DNA of 64,000 nucleotides from Hydrangea macrophylla (GCA_033977485.1 CM066983.1:65582010-65646009); one strand, 5' to 3'; counted from the stretch's first letter, positions 31,294-43,989 are shown. Notes: a model not told the origin generated them from the sequence alone. Made by a program: numbers and translations.

Positions 31294-33385
31294 TACATTG
31301 TCATGCATGATAATGTGATGTGTTATGCATTTTGGCACATGTTTGAGTGAGTTTTGACTCACAAGTTGATTTGGGTGTCTGTATTAGAGAACCCTTTGAG
31401 ACGGTGTTGATGAGTGTTTTGATGTTATGAAGTCTCTCAGAGTATAAGACGGTCATTGTGGAATACCTTTAATGTTTATCAGAAAATAAATATTTACCTG
31501 TGTATTTCACTATCTGTATTTATTTCTGGTTGAGAATTTATTTCTGTTGTTAATTTTAGTATCCTGGTGAGGATGAATTAACACGCTATTAATTTGGTAG
31601 GCTAATTAGCAACATCGAAAAAGTCATATAAGAATTTGTGTTTAGGGACCAAACGAAACTTAGTTGGAAACTTTTATAATTTTGAGGTTTCACTTGTAAA
31701 GCTATGAATTAGCTGTGTAGGAACTTTCAGAGACTGGTTAGGAGTTTTGAAAACTCGTGGGGAGGTAAAAACAATTTTTGAAAGTGTTGCCTATATATCG
31801 ATAGAGATGACTTTGGATATTTTACAAGTTTAACCTAAAATTTCAAAAAGGAGGCTAAAAGGGAGATTTGATTACTTAGAGCTTCTCGACGCCAAATGAT
31901 AACCGTTCGTCCGCTGGTTTTTTTTACCAAATTTCATATTCGAACTCCTCGAGGTAAGGCCGTCATTTTGATACCTATTAGGTCTTGTTTGGCCAAGTTT
32001 TTTGAAAAGTCATTTTCTAGAATTTTTCCTAAAAGTTGATAATCAGAATTTTGATCCATTGGGATTGTACTAGATGAACTTCTGCACGTTCTTTGTGCTT
32101 GGGTATTCTTTGGACCATAGTTTAAGAGCGTTATTCGAAGGTAAGTAATTCAACTATGTATTTTGGAATGATTTCTTGACGTATATTCATGTTTTGTATA
32201 GAAAGCATTTGTTAGCTTATAGAGATATATCGTGTAGTTATATTGGGCAATTATATTGATAAGTAGGCACAATAGCATGGTGAAATGTTTTGGTTATTGA
32301 GAGTATGGTGATATGTATTTGAGCATGTTGAGTTGCTTATTTGGGTTAAAGGAGCACATAGTTACTGAGCCATTTTGTAGAGCCGATATAGGCATTAAGG
32401 TCGCACGATTGAAGAGAAGAATAGTGGGTCTTACCCTTTCATGTGGACTTATTGGCGAGGAGTCATGGATTGGGAGTATGGGACGTATACGTGAGGCTCT
32501 AGAAACTAGTATAAATTGTAGAGAAGTGAATGCGAGCATGTTTATCATTCATGTGCATTTGTTGTTTTATTCACTAAGCATTAGCTTAAACAAATTGAAT
32601 ATGTGTGGCTATTCAAATAACCATTTTAGGTGTTAATGCTGGCGATGAATCACAGAAGTGAGCACGGGGGTTTGGGTGTCCACTTAGAAGGCGACTCGAT
32701 ATGTTGATCTTGTCGTTTTGTAATAGACTTGTTGTAATACGATTATGACCTTTTAGCTATGTTTAAATTAGAATCGTAGATTGAATTCGAGATGTTGTAA
32801 TAGACAGTAATATGTTGTAATTATATTTTAGTAATGTTATAATACAGTTAGGATCACTTTGGCATGAGTGTGGTATGTGTTTTTGGTCCCTGGAGATTTT
32901 CAAAAAGCTTTAAAACTTGGAACTTCTGCAGAATATGCTGCTGCCATAAATCAGTCAACTAGTTTGTGGAATAGTCGACTGGACCCTCTTTTTTAGCAAC
33001 TCACTGCATTCTTTTGTAGAGGATTAGTCGACTGGATCCCCGACACAGTCGACTGGTGAGTTTTTTCAAATCAGATATTTTTGCCCAGGCTGGACTTCAG
33101 TCGACCGGACTGTACCAGTTGACTGAAGATTGAAGCCCCAGTCGACTGGGCGTAGAAAACAGTCGACTAGTTTATATTTTAAAAATCAAGTTTCTGCTGG
33201 ACCAGTATCAGTCGACTGGGTACGAGGTGCAGTCGACTGGACTGCTGCTTTTAAAAAAAAATGTTTGTTTTCTTTCCGCTGCGTGTGTTCTTAAAACTAA
33301 ATTTTTATGAACGTTAATGAATTGGTTTAGCCTCGGTGGCGTGCCACGGGCTCCGGTTCTGCTATTGTGGGACCAGGCTATGACA
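31294..33385 (+). repeat. 3' LTR of gypsy element 2, 5' truncated
   Basis: Starts at TACATTGTCATGCATG, equal to 19342 in the 5' LTR, so the first 33 or so bases are missing. Carries the same candidate splice sites and the palindrome cluster (32951-33241). The TATA region reads CTATATATCGATAG. Ends GACCAGGCTATGACA, followed by the TTCAA target duplication. Confidence 0.87.
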
Positions 33386-36200
33386 TTCAAGGCCCTCACC
33401 TATGATCGGAAAAGGGAAGATAGTTCTTAAGCTAACTTCCGGAAAGATCATCTCATTTACCGATGTTCTCCACATGTCTTATATTCGTTGGAACCTTGTG
33501 TCTGTGTCACTCCTTGGGAAAGTGGGGGTGAAAGTTAGTTTTGATTCAGACAAAGTTTTAATGACTAAATAATTTGAATGGAAATACTACTACTTCTTCT
33601 GCTTACTTGATTGATTCTCATGGTTATTGATTCTCATGGTTTATGGCATGCTAGATTAGCACATGTGAACTTTTCTTATATGAAAAAATGAAAGATTTAG
33701 GCATTCTTGAAAATGTTAGTATCACTAATAATGAGAAATGCCAAATTTGTAGTGAAGCAAAAGGTACTAAGAAACGACCTTATAAACAAGTAATGCATAG
33801 AGAAACTGAATTGCTCACTATAATTCACTCAGGTTTAGGAGACATGAAATCAACTGAATCTAGAGGTGGAAAGAGATATTATGTGACATATATAGATGAT
33901 CACTCGAGATGTACTAGAGTATTTTTACTTAGAAATAAAGATGAAGCAGAAGGAAAATTCATACAATACAAAGCTGAGGTTGAAAGGAAGTTAGATAAAA
34001 AGATTAAAAGACTTAGGTTTGATAGGGGAGGTGAATATGAATCTGGCCCTTTAGGTCAATTCTGTGAACAACATGGTATAGTACACGAGGTAACCCCACC
34101 CTACTCACCAGAATCTAATGGAGTAGCTGAACGAAAAAAATAAAACTTTAAGCACCTAATAATTTGTGGGGGGAAGCTATCCTCTCTGCGTGTCACATTC
34201 AAAATAGAATTATTTTTAAGGCAATAGGAAAGGTCCATTATGAGTTGTGGGAAAATCATATACCTAACTTAAAATACCTTAAAGTGTGAGGGTTCTTATT
34301 TAAGGTTTTACTTCCATAACCGAAAAAAAGAAAAAAAATAGGATAAAAAATAGCAGATTGTTTATTTATAGGATATGCTAAGTACAGTGCTGCATATAGA
34401 TTCTTAGTTCTTAAAAGAGAAGTGTTAGAGAAAAACACAATAATTGAATAAAAAAATGCCGCTTTTTTGAAAACATATTTCCTTTGAAAACAACCATTGA
34501 GAGATCAAGGATAGAACCTTCAGTTGAGCCTAACGAGTCTATAGAAATTGAATTAAGAAGGAGTAAATGAGATAGGAGATAAACAAACCTAGGAGATGGG
34601 TTCTTTACGTTTTTAATGGATAATGATCCTTTGACTTATAGTGAAGCTATTTCATCTCCCGATGCCCCCTTTGGAGAGAATCGATTAATAGTGAGATAGA
34701 ATTTATCATGGCTAATCACACTTGGGAATTTGTTAACTTACCTCTTGGTGCAAAACCTATAGGATGTAAATGGATATTCAAAAAGAAGTTAAAAGCTGAT
34801 GGATCTATCAATAAGTTTAAAGCTAGACTTGTAGCTAAGGAATACACTCAAAAGAAAGATGTTGTCATTTTGATACTTACTCTCCTGTGGCTAGAATATC
34901 ATCTATTAGAATTCTTGTAGCTCTTGCTTCTTTGCATAAACTCATAATTCCTCAAATGGATGTTAAAACTACGTTTCTTAATGGAGAATTGGAAGAGGAA
35001 ATTTACATGGAACAACTTGAAGGTTTTGTATCTCTTGGAAACAAAACTAAAGTTTGCAAATTAGTGAATCTTTGTATGGTTTAAAGTAAGCACCAAAACA
35101 ATGGCATGAGAAATTCGATAGTGTAATGACCTCTATTAGATACAATGTGAATGAAGTCGATAAATGTGTGTATCATAAATTTGACAATAATGTTGGTGTA
35201 ATCATTTACCTATATGTGGATGATATATTTATTTTAGGCACTAATATGATTGTGGTAAATGAAACAAAACTGTTGTTATCATCTAGTTTTGATATGAAAG
35301 ACCTAGGTGAGGCTAATGTAATCCTTGGGATAAAATTGACTAAAACCAATGAAGGTTTTATGACGTCTCAAGAACATTTTGTAGAAAAGATTCTTAAGAA
35401 GTTTGGTCTCTTTGATTTCAAGCCAGTTAGTACTCCTTATGATATGAGTGTACAATTGAAGAAAATAATGAAACTAGTGTATCATAGTCTGATTATGCTC
35501 AAATAATTGGCAGTTTTACTTATCTTATGAATTATACCAGATGTGACATTGCTTATGCAGTTAATAGGTTGAGCAGATACACTCATAATCCTAGTAAGGA
35601 AAATTTGACTGCTATATGTAGAGTACTAAAATATCTAAGAGGTACTATGGATTTTGGTTTGACATACTGTGATTTCCCACTGTACTAGAGGGGTACAATG
35701 ATGCTAACTGTATCTCTAATTCAGATGAGATAAAATCCACAAGTGGGTATATATTTACCCTTGGAGGAGGTACAGTCTCTTGGAAATTATTCAAACAGAC
35801 ATGCACTACTCGGTCCACTATGGAATCCGAGTTTATCGCCTTCAAAACGGCATGTTCTTGGCTAAGTGGAACCTCTTGGCAGATATCTCTTTATGGATGA
35901 GACTAGTTCCATCTTTGTCGTTACATTGTGATTGCTAGGCTGCAATAGCCCGAGCAAGAAATAAGGCCTATAATGGAAAAAGCAGGCATATTCGCCTAAG
36001 ACATAGCATTGTGAAACAGTTGTTGAAAGCTGGGATTATATCCCTAGACATTGTGAGATCAGAGATAAATTTAGCGGATCCTCTAATCAAACCATTAGCA
36101 AGAAAACTAGTGGCTAATACATCGAGAGGTATGGGACTTATGCCCATAACAGAGGTTAATAGTAGTGGTAACCCAACCTACACGAGTGGAAATCCCACAA
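33386..36200 (+). pseudogene. Copia protease end, integrase, reverse transcriptase and RNase H
   Basis: Continues the copia element after gypsy 2. Integrase: CQICSEAKG, YIDDHSRCTRVF, RFDRGGEYES, SPESNGVAERKK. Then a deletion of about 38 bases and IFKAIGKVHYELWENHIPNL. Reverse transcriptase: WEFVNLPLGAKPIGCKWIF, KFKARLVAKEYTQ, PQMDVKTTFLNGELEEEIYM, and an intact YVDD box (35213-35224). RNase [31 protein letters not shown], then LADPLIKPLARKL and SRGMGLMPI. At least ten stops or shifts. The motif style fits the Tork lineage. Confidence 0.88.
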
Positions 36201-36624
36201 ACTATGTTCATATGGGTAATAACAAACTACTGGTTGACTTGGTGAGACACTATCAATTATATAATTATAGTCCATCACTATGGTGTAGATAGTATAGACT
36301 GCAACATATGAGGTTGAGTCTTAACTCTTAATGAATTCATAGTCCTTATTGCGTGGTGTGTATAGTTGCAGTACATACTTGATGGATTCACCTATGTGAG
36401 TATGGAAGTGGGGCTGCTTCCTATGAGAACTTAGGCAGGTTCTCTAGAGCACTCATGAAATCCAGGTACGGCGCATGGCCAAAACGTACCAAACCGCGTT
36501 AACAGCATTGTTTGTCAAATGTATTGTCGGAGATAAGTAATTTGATCCACATAAAGAAATGAGATTCATAGAAATTTTAATTTCACCTAATTTCTGTGAG
36601 TCAATGCTTATTTCCCTAAACTTT

Positions 36625-37090
36625 TGTTTGGATTGAGAGAATCAAAGAGAAGAGAAAGGGAAGGGAACCACTTTCTCTCCAGTTCTCTCGTTTGGATATT
36701 TAAGTTGGGAGAGAAGATAACGTTAATGGAGAGAACTGGAGAGAACGTGAGGAGAAAAAAAACTAAATATTGGTTCTCTCCAAATCGAAGAGATTGAGGA
36801 GAGAAAAGAAGAGAACTATATTAAAATATTAATAAAATGACCAATACATCCTCAATGTTTAATCTTATTCTAATTTATTACTATTATTTAATAGAGGGTA
36901 AAAGAGTAAATTGATTTTAAATTCTTTCTCTTCTCTTCTCTTATGAAAGCTAAACAAATAAGAGAACCTTATATTTCTCTTCTCTTCTCTTCTCTTCTCT
37001 TCTCTCCATCCAAACTAGCATTCTTTCTCTTCTCTTCTCTTCTCTTCTCTTCTCTTAATGAGGTTCTCCTCTCTTCTCTCAATCCAAACA
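36625..37090. mobile_element. MITE with TTCTC-rich interior, inside the copia 3' region
   Basis: TGTTTGGATTGAGAGAA on the left is matched inverted by TTCTCTCAATCCAAACA on the right, with GAGAAG-rich and CTTCTC-rich arms. The pentamer TTCTC/CTTCT is expanded at about 36977-37010 and 37021-37056. No clear target duplication. It lies between RNase H and the 3' LTR of the copia element. Confidence 0.75.
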
Positions 37091-37198
37091 CAGTGTGTAA
37101 GTGTTGGTTTGTAGTCCAAAAGACACCAGCACAAGTGCAATACACTAAAGTGGTTGATCGCTTCTTCTTAAAAATAGTTTTTTAAAAATGTGGGGGGT

Positions 37199-37969
37199 TG
37201 TTGGAATTTGTGGTCCAAATTATGAGTTTTTCAAAGACTAGCTTTTTCTCTCCTACATCTCTTTAGTTGGTATGGTCTTGGGTAAAAGTGTGATAGAGAC
37301 CCTTGTCCCACATTGCTTAGGAAGAGGGAGTTGAGAGGCTTAATATAAGCTTTCACAATATGGGCTTAGTAATAAGTTGGTACATGTGTACTCTCACGCG
37401 CACGTGAGCCAAGCCTAAGCCAAGCCCAAATTCAATGGAAAATTGGGTTTTGATTTAGAAACCTTTAATCGGGCACGTCTTGGCTTACCTGGTTGGGCTA
37501 TAGTTTTGCAAATATTTTTTTTTGGAATTCTTTCCTTTTATTTTCTTTCCAAATACATTTTTATTTCTGTCCAGATTCATTCCAAATCCTTATTAAAATC
37601 AACACGTTTTATTATTTCGTGGGATTATGTGCTATATAAGGATCAGTCTCCTTCGTGAAAACAACACACAGAAAAACCTTTTTCTCTGGTTGAAAAACTT
37701 CTCTCTGATTCTTTTCTATTGTCCTTTTGTTTAATCATACAAGGATGTTCTGTGCCCCTTGTTCAACGAGTGCACATTAACAAGGACGAGGGTGCTTAAT
37801 CCTGGAGGGTACGTAACCGCTGAGACCTTACTGTACAGAAACAAGATCTCCGGGGGGCAGAAATTACTCTTAAAGATAGTGTCTTGAACACGACTCAGTC
37901 AGACTCTTTAACCCGATTGATAAATATTTTCGTTCATAGCAGAATCTATTTCTTATTATCTTTCTAACA
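37199..37969 (+). repeat. 3' LTR of the copia element
   Basis: Runs TGTTGG to CTAACA and aligns with 17575-18257. It is preceded by the purine tract AAAATGTGGGGGGT (37186-37198), a good polypurine primer for plus-strand synthesis. Confidence 0.88.
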
Positions 37970-38377
37970 AGGGGAAGGACTTGAGGGCGATGACTTCTAC
38001 GTGGTCGATGGCAATGCTATTGAAGGCTACGCTGAGGAAGGACTGGCAGAATAAGACTACTACGTTGACGACTATGTCTACACCAACTAAAAACTAAGGC
38101 TAGATTCTAGTTTACTTCATTTAAGTATTAGAACTTAAATGTTTTGTAATCGGCACGTGTTGCCATACGACTCTATTTTATTTATACTGCAAATTCTGAT
38201 GGAACAACTAGTAAATTACCTTTTATTATCTATGTTGAACTTAGAATCATTTATTTATGATCGTCTTTATACTGTTAGAAGTGTGTGTTGGGGATAATTA
38301 AGTGACTTCACCAGTCAGGCCTATGGACCTAAAAATAAATTTTATTTTTGATATTTTTGCTGCTCCGGGACGTGACA
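37970..38377 (+). repeat. 3' end of a gypsy LTR flanking the copia element
   Basis: Contains GAAGGCTACGCTGAGGAAGG and ends GGACCTAAAAATAAA...TCCGGGACGTGACA. This parallels the last 400 or so bases of the element 1 LTR (GACGTCGAGGAAGGCTTTGG type sequence and the CATAAAGGATATTTT...GGGGTGTGACA end). So the copia element sits in or beside an older gypsy LTR. Confidence 0.55.
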
Positions 38378-38713
38378 GAGTTACAATAATTTCATGTCCT
38401 CAGTATTAGTCGGTGTATGTGATTCTATTTTACAAGACACATGACCCTATGTGATTTGCGATGTCGCACCACGTCAGCGTATCGATGTAGTGTGAGCTGA
38501 TGATATGGTGTAATATTGCACTAGTTGTATGCAGTCGTATATTGAATATTTATCTACTTTGTCACGTCACCTTAAGTTGGTAACAAAAATAAATATTAGT
38601 ATTTGTACGTCATGGATGTATTTGATTGGTGTCTCCCACCATATGTCAGCACGATTAGTTGGTGTGAAAGTTACAATAAAAAAAAATTGGGTCCGCTGGG
38701 CATAGCTCCCTAA

Positions 38714-39235
38714 GAATATCTATAGTGGTGTTAGTTTGGTAGGATAAGTTAGGTTAATTTACCATACACGTTTCACAGTGGTTTGTTTGGTAGGGTAAGT
38801 AACTTAAGTATATGATAGAGGAACTTAACTTTACAATTTGACTAAATTTCTTTACCATACAGGCAAACGGCAGAAGCAAAGCTGGCTAGGCCCCAGTTGG
38901 CAAAGGGTTAGCCGGCTCCTCCTAGCCGACGAAGACATAGCCGGCCCACACCTTTTCCTTTTTTTTTTACTGCTAGGCTCTCGCCGGCAATGGCATTGTC
39001 AGGCTATGCCGGCAATGCCTCTACCGGTTGGGGCAATGTTTGTATTTTTTTTTAAATGTAAATTTTATTAAAATAATAATAAAAAAATAAACAAACGGTT
39101 AAAAAAAATGCCGGGCCACCCTAGCCAGCACTCCCTTTGCCAGTTGGGTTTTTACTCCATTATGGGAATTCTCTCATCGACATAGCAACTTATCTTAAAT
39201 TTACCCTATTTGGTGATACACCATTGGAGATGCTC
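38714..39235. mobile_element. Harbinger/Tourist-like MITE
   Basis: Ends GAATATCTATAGTGGTG (left) and CACCATTGGAGATGCTC (right, inverted) are flanked by TAA on both sides (38711-38713 and 39236-39238). A 3-bp TWA duplication and GAGCATCTCCAATGG-type ends are typical of PIF/Harbinger MITEs. The interior is unusually GC-rich for this neighbourhood (AGCCGGC, GCCGGCAATG repeats at 38880-39020). Confidence 0.7.
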
Positions 39236-39644
39236 TAATGGGCATCAAAATGCACAATTAGTGCACACGCTTTATTTTTCATGCCAAAGGTTCTTGAGAT
39301 TATTTTGGACCAAAATGACTCTAAAATGCTTTTAACGAGTTTTTTTTTCTTTCTTATTTTCAGCAACTAACATGTACGTTTTCCAAAACTATTTTTTTTT
39401 TCAATCTTTAAAATGGCAAAACTTTCAAAGTATAACTCAATTTTCGATAAAATTCATTTATCCGTGATCTACAAAACAAGATGCGTATTGAGTATAAAAT
39501 TCTCTAAAAAAAATTACAAAAGTTTGCAGCTCATTAACGGAGATAAAAAAAATGGTATTCTGTTTTTGTAAAATAAACACTTTCATTGCGTAGATCTCGA
39601 AAAATTAGCCCAAATAAAAAAAATGTGCAAAAAGGCCAAAGAGT

Positions 39645-40195
39645 AGCAAAGTTATGGCTATTTTAGCTGATGACACTGTCTTTATAATGTTGCCCAGGTA
39701 AGGACAGTGACATGCTTCAAATCAACCAAATGATCACAAAATTATGGCCTTTATAGATGTTTATTCCTTTACAATACTGCCCAAGGTTAAAACAGTAACA
39801 TATCATTAAATCAAAAAATGTCTTTGCAAGGATAGTAACATATCACTATTGCAAAACATTGAAAAATTATGGCAATTTTCAGATGTTATTGCCTTTATAT
39901 TATTGCTCAAGTAATAACAGTAAAATTTAATCAAGATTAGTGACATTGTATTGCACAAAAAAAAATAAAAGCAACATATCGTCGACGGTAACATTGCTTC
40001 AAAATGATCAAATAATTGCAAAATTATGACTAATTTACAGATATTACTACCTTTACAATACTGCCCAAGATAAAGACAATAACGTATAATTAGCTAATAG
40101 AAAGTATTTTTGTAAGGATAGTAAAATGTCATAGTTGCAAAGACAGTAACATTACTTTGTATTTGTCCGATAGTAACACATTTTCATAGTCACTA
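39645..40195. repeat. Diverged tandem repeat built on AATACTGCCCAAG and ACAGTAACAT
   Basis: Four blocks follow the order AAATTATGGC, AGATGTTATT, CCTTTACAATACTGCCCAAG, GACAGTAACATAT. They begin near 39649, 39740, 39866 and 40020, with a period of roughly 90-150 bases. No reading frame of note. Confidence 0.6.
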
Positions 40196-40575
40196 TGCAT
40201 GGATCTTGTTTAATAGATCTTTTCTTCTAGAAAAAGCCAGCGAGATGAAAGAGAATCGCCTTACAGATATATAAATTTTATTCAAAATGGAGATGTGATT
40301 TGAAAGTTATGGTATTTTAAAGTTTGATTTATTTGTTTTCGTAGTCACTATATGAATCTTGTTTGATAGATCTTTTCTTCTAGATTACAAATGTATAAAT
40401 TTTATTCAAAATGGAGCTGTGGTTTGAAAGTTATGGTATTTTAAAGTTTGATTTTTTTCTCGTAGTCACTATATGAATCTTGTTTGATAGATCTTTTCTT
40501 CTAGATTACAGATATATAATTTTTATTCAAAATGGAGTTGTGGTTTGAAATTTATAGTATTTTAAAGTTTGAAAA
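40196..40575. repeat. Three-copy tandem repeat, about 125-145 bp unit
   Basis: AGTCACTATATGAATCTTGT, then GATAGATCTTTTCTTCTAGA, ATTCAAAATGGAG and TATTTTAAAGTTTGAT, recur at about 40189, 40342 and 40465. The last two copies are nearly identical and the first carries an insertion of about 20-30 bases. Confidence 0.85.
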
Positions 40576-42043
40576 AAAACTGTATTGGATAACGTGCTGA
40601 GATGACAAAACATGTTCTCTGTGTCTGAAATAAGGATAAATTTGTCAATAATATAATTTTTAGTTTAAAAAAGGATTTAATGCTAAATGATTAAAAAAAC
40701 TTATGTCCTTATCACTTGAGAAAAAAACGGGCTAGACTGTTATCATATTACAATCCTTATTAGGGACTTTTAATTAATTCTCCCTAAAAAATTTTAGAAA
40801 TTTCCCCGAAAATCCCTATCTACTAAACTTTTTTTGATTAGGTCCACTCTTATAATCATGTTACTAATAGGTCCAAATCAATGCAAAATCCCCAATTCCT
40901 TTTAAGTTCCCCCAAATTTGGTTATTTTTAAGACCTTTTTAACCTTTACATATATATATATATATATAGGATGACATATATCTATATAATCCAGCATATA
41001 GTCAAAGTTATCCCTATAATTAAGAGTTTAACAATCCACAATTAATAGTTACAGATATATATATATATATATATGGATATAGCTGGTTATATATGGAGTT
41101 ATTCTTATCCCATTAATTATGGAGTTATTTTTGGAACAAACTATAATTACCATGATTGTAGGCATACACATTTGAATGGAGATTTAATTTGTAGTGGACT
41201 CTTTTTGTTTTGGTAAGCTGTCATCCATATCTTTAATGATTTCCATATCTTTAGTGTCACGTCAAATATTTGTTAGATTATCCATTGCTAATTTTTCGTT
41301 CAATGTAATTCTGGAAATCAGTGTATAATTTTACACTACATTATCAGTGTAAAATTTTCACTGCATTTCATAACTTTATATATATATATATAGTATATAA
41401 AAGAGTACTTAATGATTGTCATTATAATTTTAACACTGCATTATGAATGACTATAAGAGGAGAATTTTACACTACAGTATATTTTTCCAATGCATTGCTA
41501 TAAAAAAAAAAAAAAAAACAAATCAGTGAAAAATAATATAAGAGTCAAATCTTACTAGCTATAGTTTTTACACTGAAAAACAACACAAGAGTCAAATCTT
41601 GATAGCTACAATTTTTACACTGAAAATCAGTGAACAAATGTAAAATTAACATATTTTTACACTAAAAATCAGTCAAATCCAATATCCAAAAAAAAAAAAA
41701 AAAACGAGGGAGAGAGACTAATGTAAGAGTACAAGAACTAGCATTAGTGTATAATTTTACACTACATCTGCAGAAAATTAGAGGACCAACAGAAAATAGA
41801 GAATTTGCAGAACAGATCGGCGACGACTCCATTAGAGCCTAACACGCCACTAGCAGATCGGGATGCATCGCTCTGAATCTCGGACTCAACGGCGAAGATG
41901 GCGACAACGATAAATAGTCCAATATATCCGTCATCCATTGCTCATGTACGCCACGAAGCTTCTTTCTACACCAACGAAGCACTCACGTTCGTCGGTGCTT
42001 GATCGCCGGAAGCAATCCTTGAAACAACAACTGGGCCGAATGT

Positions 42044-42092
<49 letters not shown>

Positions 42093-43375
42093 GAAGGTTT
42101 TGAGAAGAGATCTTATATATATATAGGCTTTTTTAATTACATATACATATATAGATGTATATATATTAGGAATCCAATAAATGTGCATTTGAATTTTAAA
42201 AATCCTATATTAAGCTAGGGGTAGAATGGTCTGAAATATTTTTGTGGACCTATCTTCAAATAGTTTTTTGTGTTGGGTCTATTATAACAAAGATACACTA
42301 AATAGGATTTAATACTAGTTAACCCAAAAAATTTCTGGTCAATATTACAAAATAATAATACTAATAATAATAATTTATGGTGAAATGCTTTAAAAGGGTC
42401 ACGATATGTGGTAGCCTGATTACATGATCATATTTGTTTCAATAATGTTAGGCACACAACACCAACCACAATACAAACTACAAACCACAACACATGCTTT
42501 AAATACATGTACGATGTGCTGTGTGAATTTTTGACACATGACCCACACTTTTTTTGGAATCACAAGGTACATGCATTTAAAGTATGATTGTGATTAATTA
42601 TGTTGTGGCTGATGTTATGTGTTGTTAAATTTGATTCTTCTTAATGAAATGACTTCCGATAATCACGACGTGATTAAAAAACATATTAAGTTTTCTATTT
42701 ATGATCACTTAGGTTTTGACTTAGTGCTGATTGTACTAGTCTGCTGATTGTAATAATCAATATTTAAGAGCAACTAATTCTTCTTTGGAATGAAAAGTTT
42801 TTCTTTCACACCAAGTCACCAACCCTTTTTTTGGACTAAGTATCAAAATTAAGAGCGCTATTTGCTGATATTTGTAATTGAAGGGTAACTTTATAAAAGT
42901 AAAAGATGGTGGACTAAGATAACCTTTTTTTAATGTAGAAAGTGAATGTGAACTCACTTAATCTAAAAGTCCATCCTTATCTTCCGCTCATCAACTTGGA
43001 ATGATCATATTTCCAACTCTATCGACTAGCTTGAACTTAAGAGCAAAGATGACGGACTTAGAAAGTTGTCTCTTCTTTACTAAGATGGCCAATTTACTTT
43101 ACTGTCCTATTATTAATAGGATCTACTTGGAGAGATATATTGAGCTACAAATTTATGTATATATATATATATTTTTTATTTTTACATATTATAAACTTTG
43201 GTTCTTATTTTCAAGTACTGATACATGGAATTTGGGAAAAAGTAACGCTTTTGGTTTTTTTGTTTTAATATTATTTTTTATTTTTATTTTCAAATTTACT
43301 TCTTAATACATGTTCTTAATACATGGGACAGTAAAACTGTAAGATTACATTCACATTTATTGGGATCACTTATGT

Positions 43376-43380
<5 letters not shown>
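40576..43380. other. AT-rich intergenic region with microsatellites
   Basis: (TA)n tracts near 40962 and 41056; clusters of TTTTACACTGAAAA and AGTGTAAAATT motifs at 41310-41670, some in a 55-base direct repeat (AGAGTCAAATCTT at 41543 and 41590). A GC-richer patch at 41780-42010 and a compound (GT)n(GA)n at 42041-42092 follow. No supported gene; antisense frames through the microsatellite translate to low-complexity sequence. Confidence 0.5.
42041..42092. repeat. Compound (GT)n(GA)n microsatellite
   Basis: GT dinucleotides run from about 42041 to 42067 and GA dinucleotides to 42092 without interruption. Confidence 0.9.
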
Positions 43381-43406
<26 letters not shown>

Positions 43407-43610
43407 GCTAAAACAACAATACATATCATTAAAACAAACACAAGTACATGAAATAAAAAAGGACTATCCTACAACACATGGATAACCTTTGGCTAAACAA
43501 CAACAGAAAAGCAAGTGAGGGACAAGATTCCCTCCTCATGCAGAAAATAAAAAAAGAAAATACAGGAACACATCCCGTGCACCTAAAAGAGGCAATCAAG
43601 GAAAATTTAT
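43381..43610 (-). mobile_element. Probable LINE-type 3' tail, minus strand
   Basis: A run of about 26 T (poly(A) on the minus strand) borders sequence that, read on the minus strand, ends TTTGTTTTAATGATATGTAT. Upstream come GTTGTTTAGCCAAAGG and GGATGTGTTCCTGTATTTTC, the style of plant LINE 3' regions. No reverse transcriptase is present, so it is at most a 5'-truncated copy. Confidence 0.35.
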
Positions 43611-43989
43611 ACCCACATGCTTTATGTGATCCTAGTAGTACAAATAAAAGTTAAGAACCATGCCATTACTCTACGGAAAGTGCTGGGGCATCGGATCTAG
43701 CATTTTATCTTAGGAACATGGATACAAGGGTAAATTGTTAGTTTAAACATTACACTGTATCGAGTAGCAAATTCAGCATAAAATCTTGTACGTACATACA
43801 CATTCAACAATATTTTTTTTGCTCTTTTTTTTTTTTTTTTTGTGTTTTTCTTTTTGGCTATTAACGTCAAGCTTTTTCATATCTGCACCCACACGCACAC
43901 TATGCTAACTTGTTTCCCTAATTATGTTTATGTTGAAATAAATCTACTTCTATAATTCAAATTATGCATAAAATTATATTATATTCATG

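Larger units (their letters stand above)
19309..33385 (+). mobile_element. Ty3/gypsy element 2, nested in copia
   Basis: The 5-bp target duplication TTCAA flanks it exactly (19304-19308 and 33386-33390). The LTRs begin TATAACACC (a TG to TA change) and end GGCTATGACA/GGCTGTTACA. The internal region carries gag, protease, reverse transcriptase, RNase H and integrase in gypsy order. Two rearrangements stand out: copied copia sequence plus a repeated LTR tail at the 5' side (21437-22249), and loss of the integrase C-terminus together with the first 33 or so bases of the 3' LTR (junction 31293/31294). It is interrupted by insert 3 at 25594. Confidence 0.88.
17575..37969 (+). mobile_element. Ty1/copia element (Tork-like), interrupted by nested gypsy elements
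   Basis: LTRs starting TGTTGGAATTTGTGG lie at 17575-18257 and 37199-37969. Between them, in copia order (gag, protease, integrase, reverse transcriptase, RNase H), are gag and the protease start (18276-19308), then gypsy element 2, then integrase, reverse transcriptase and RNase H (33386-36200). Both LTRs start TGTTGG and end CTAACA. The bases outside the LTRs (CATGAG and AGGGGA) do not form a target duplication. RNase H and C-terminal motifs ([15 protein letters not shown]) suggest the Tork lineage. Confidence 0.88.

Noticed and set aside
41931..42188. Antisense 85-codon frame with SLSLSL and THTHTH runs
   Set aside because: It is a translation of the (GT)n(GA)n microsatellite and AT-rich DNA.
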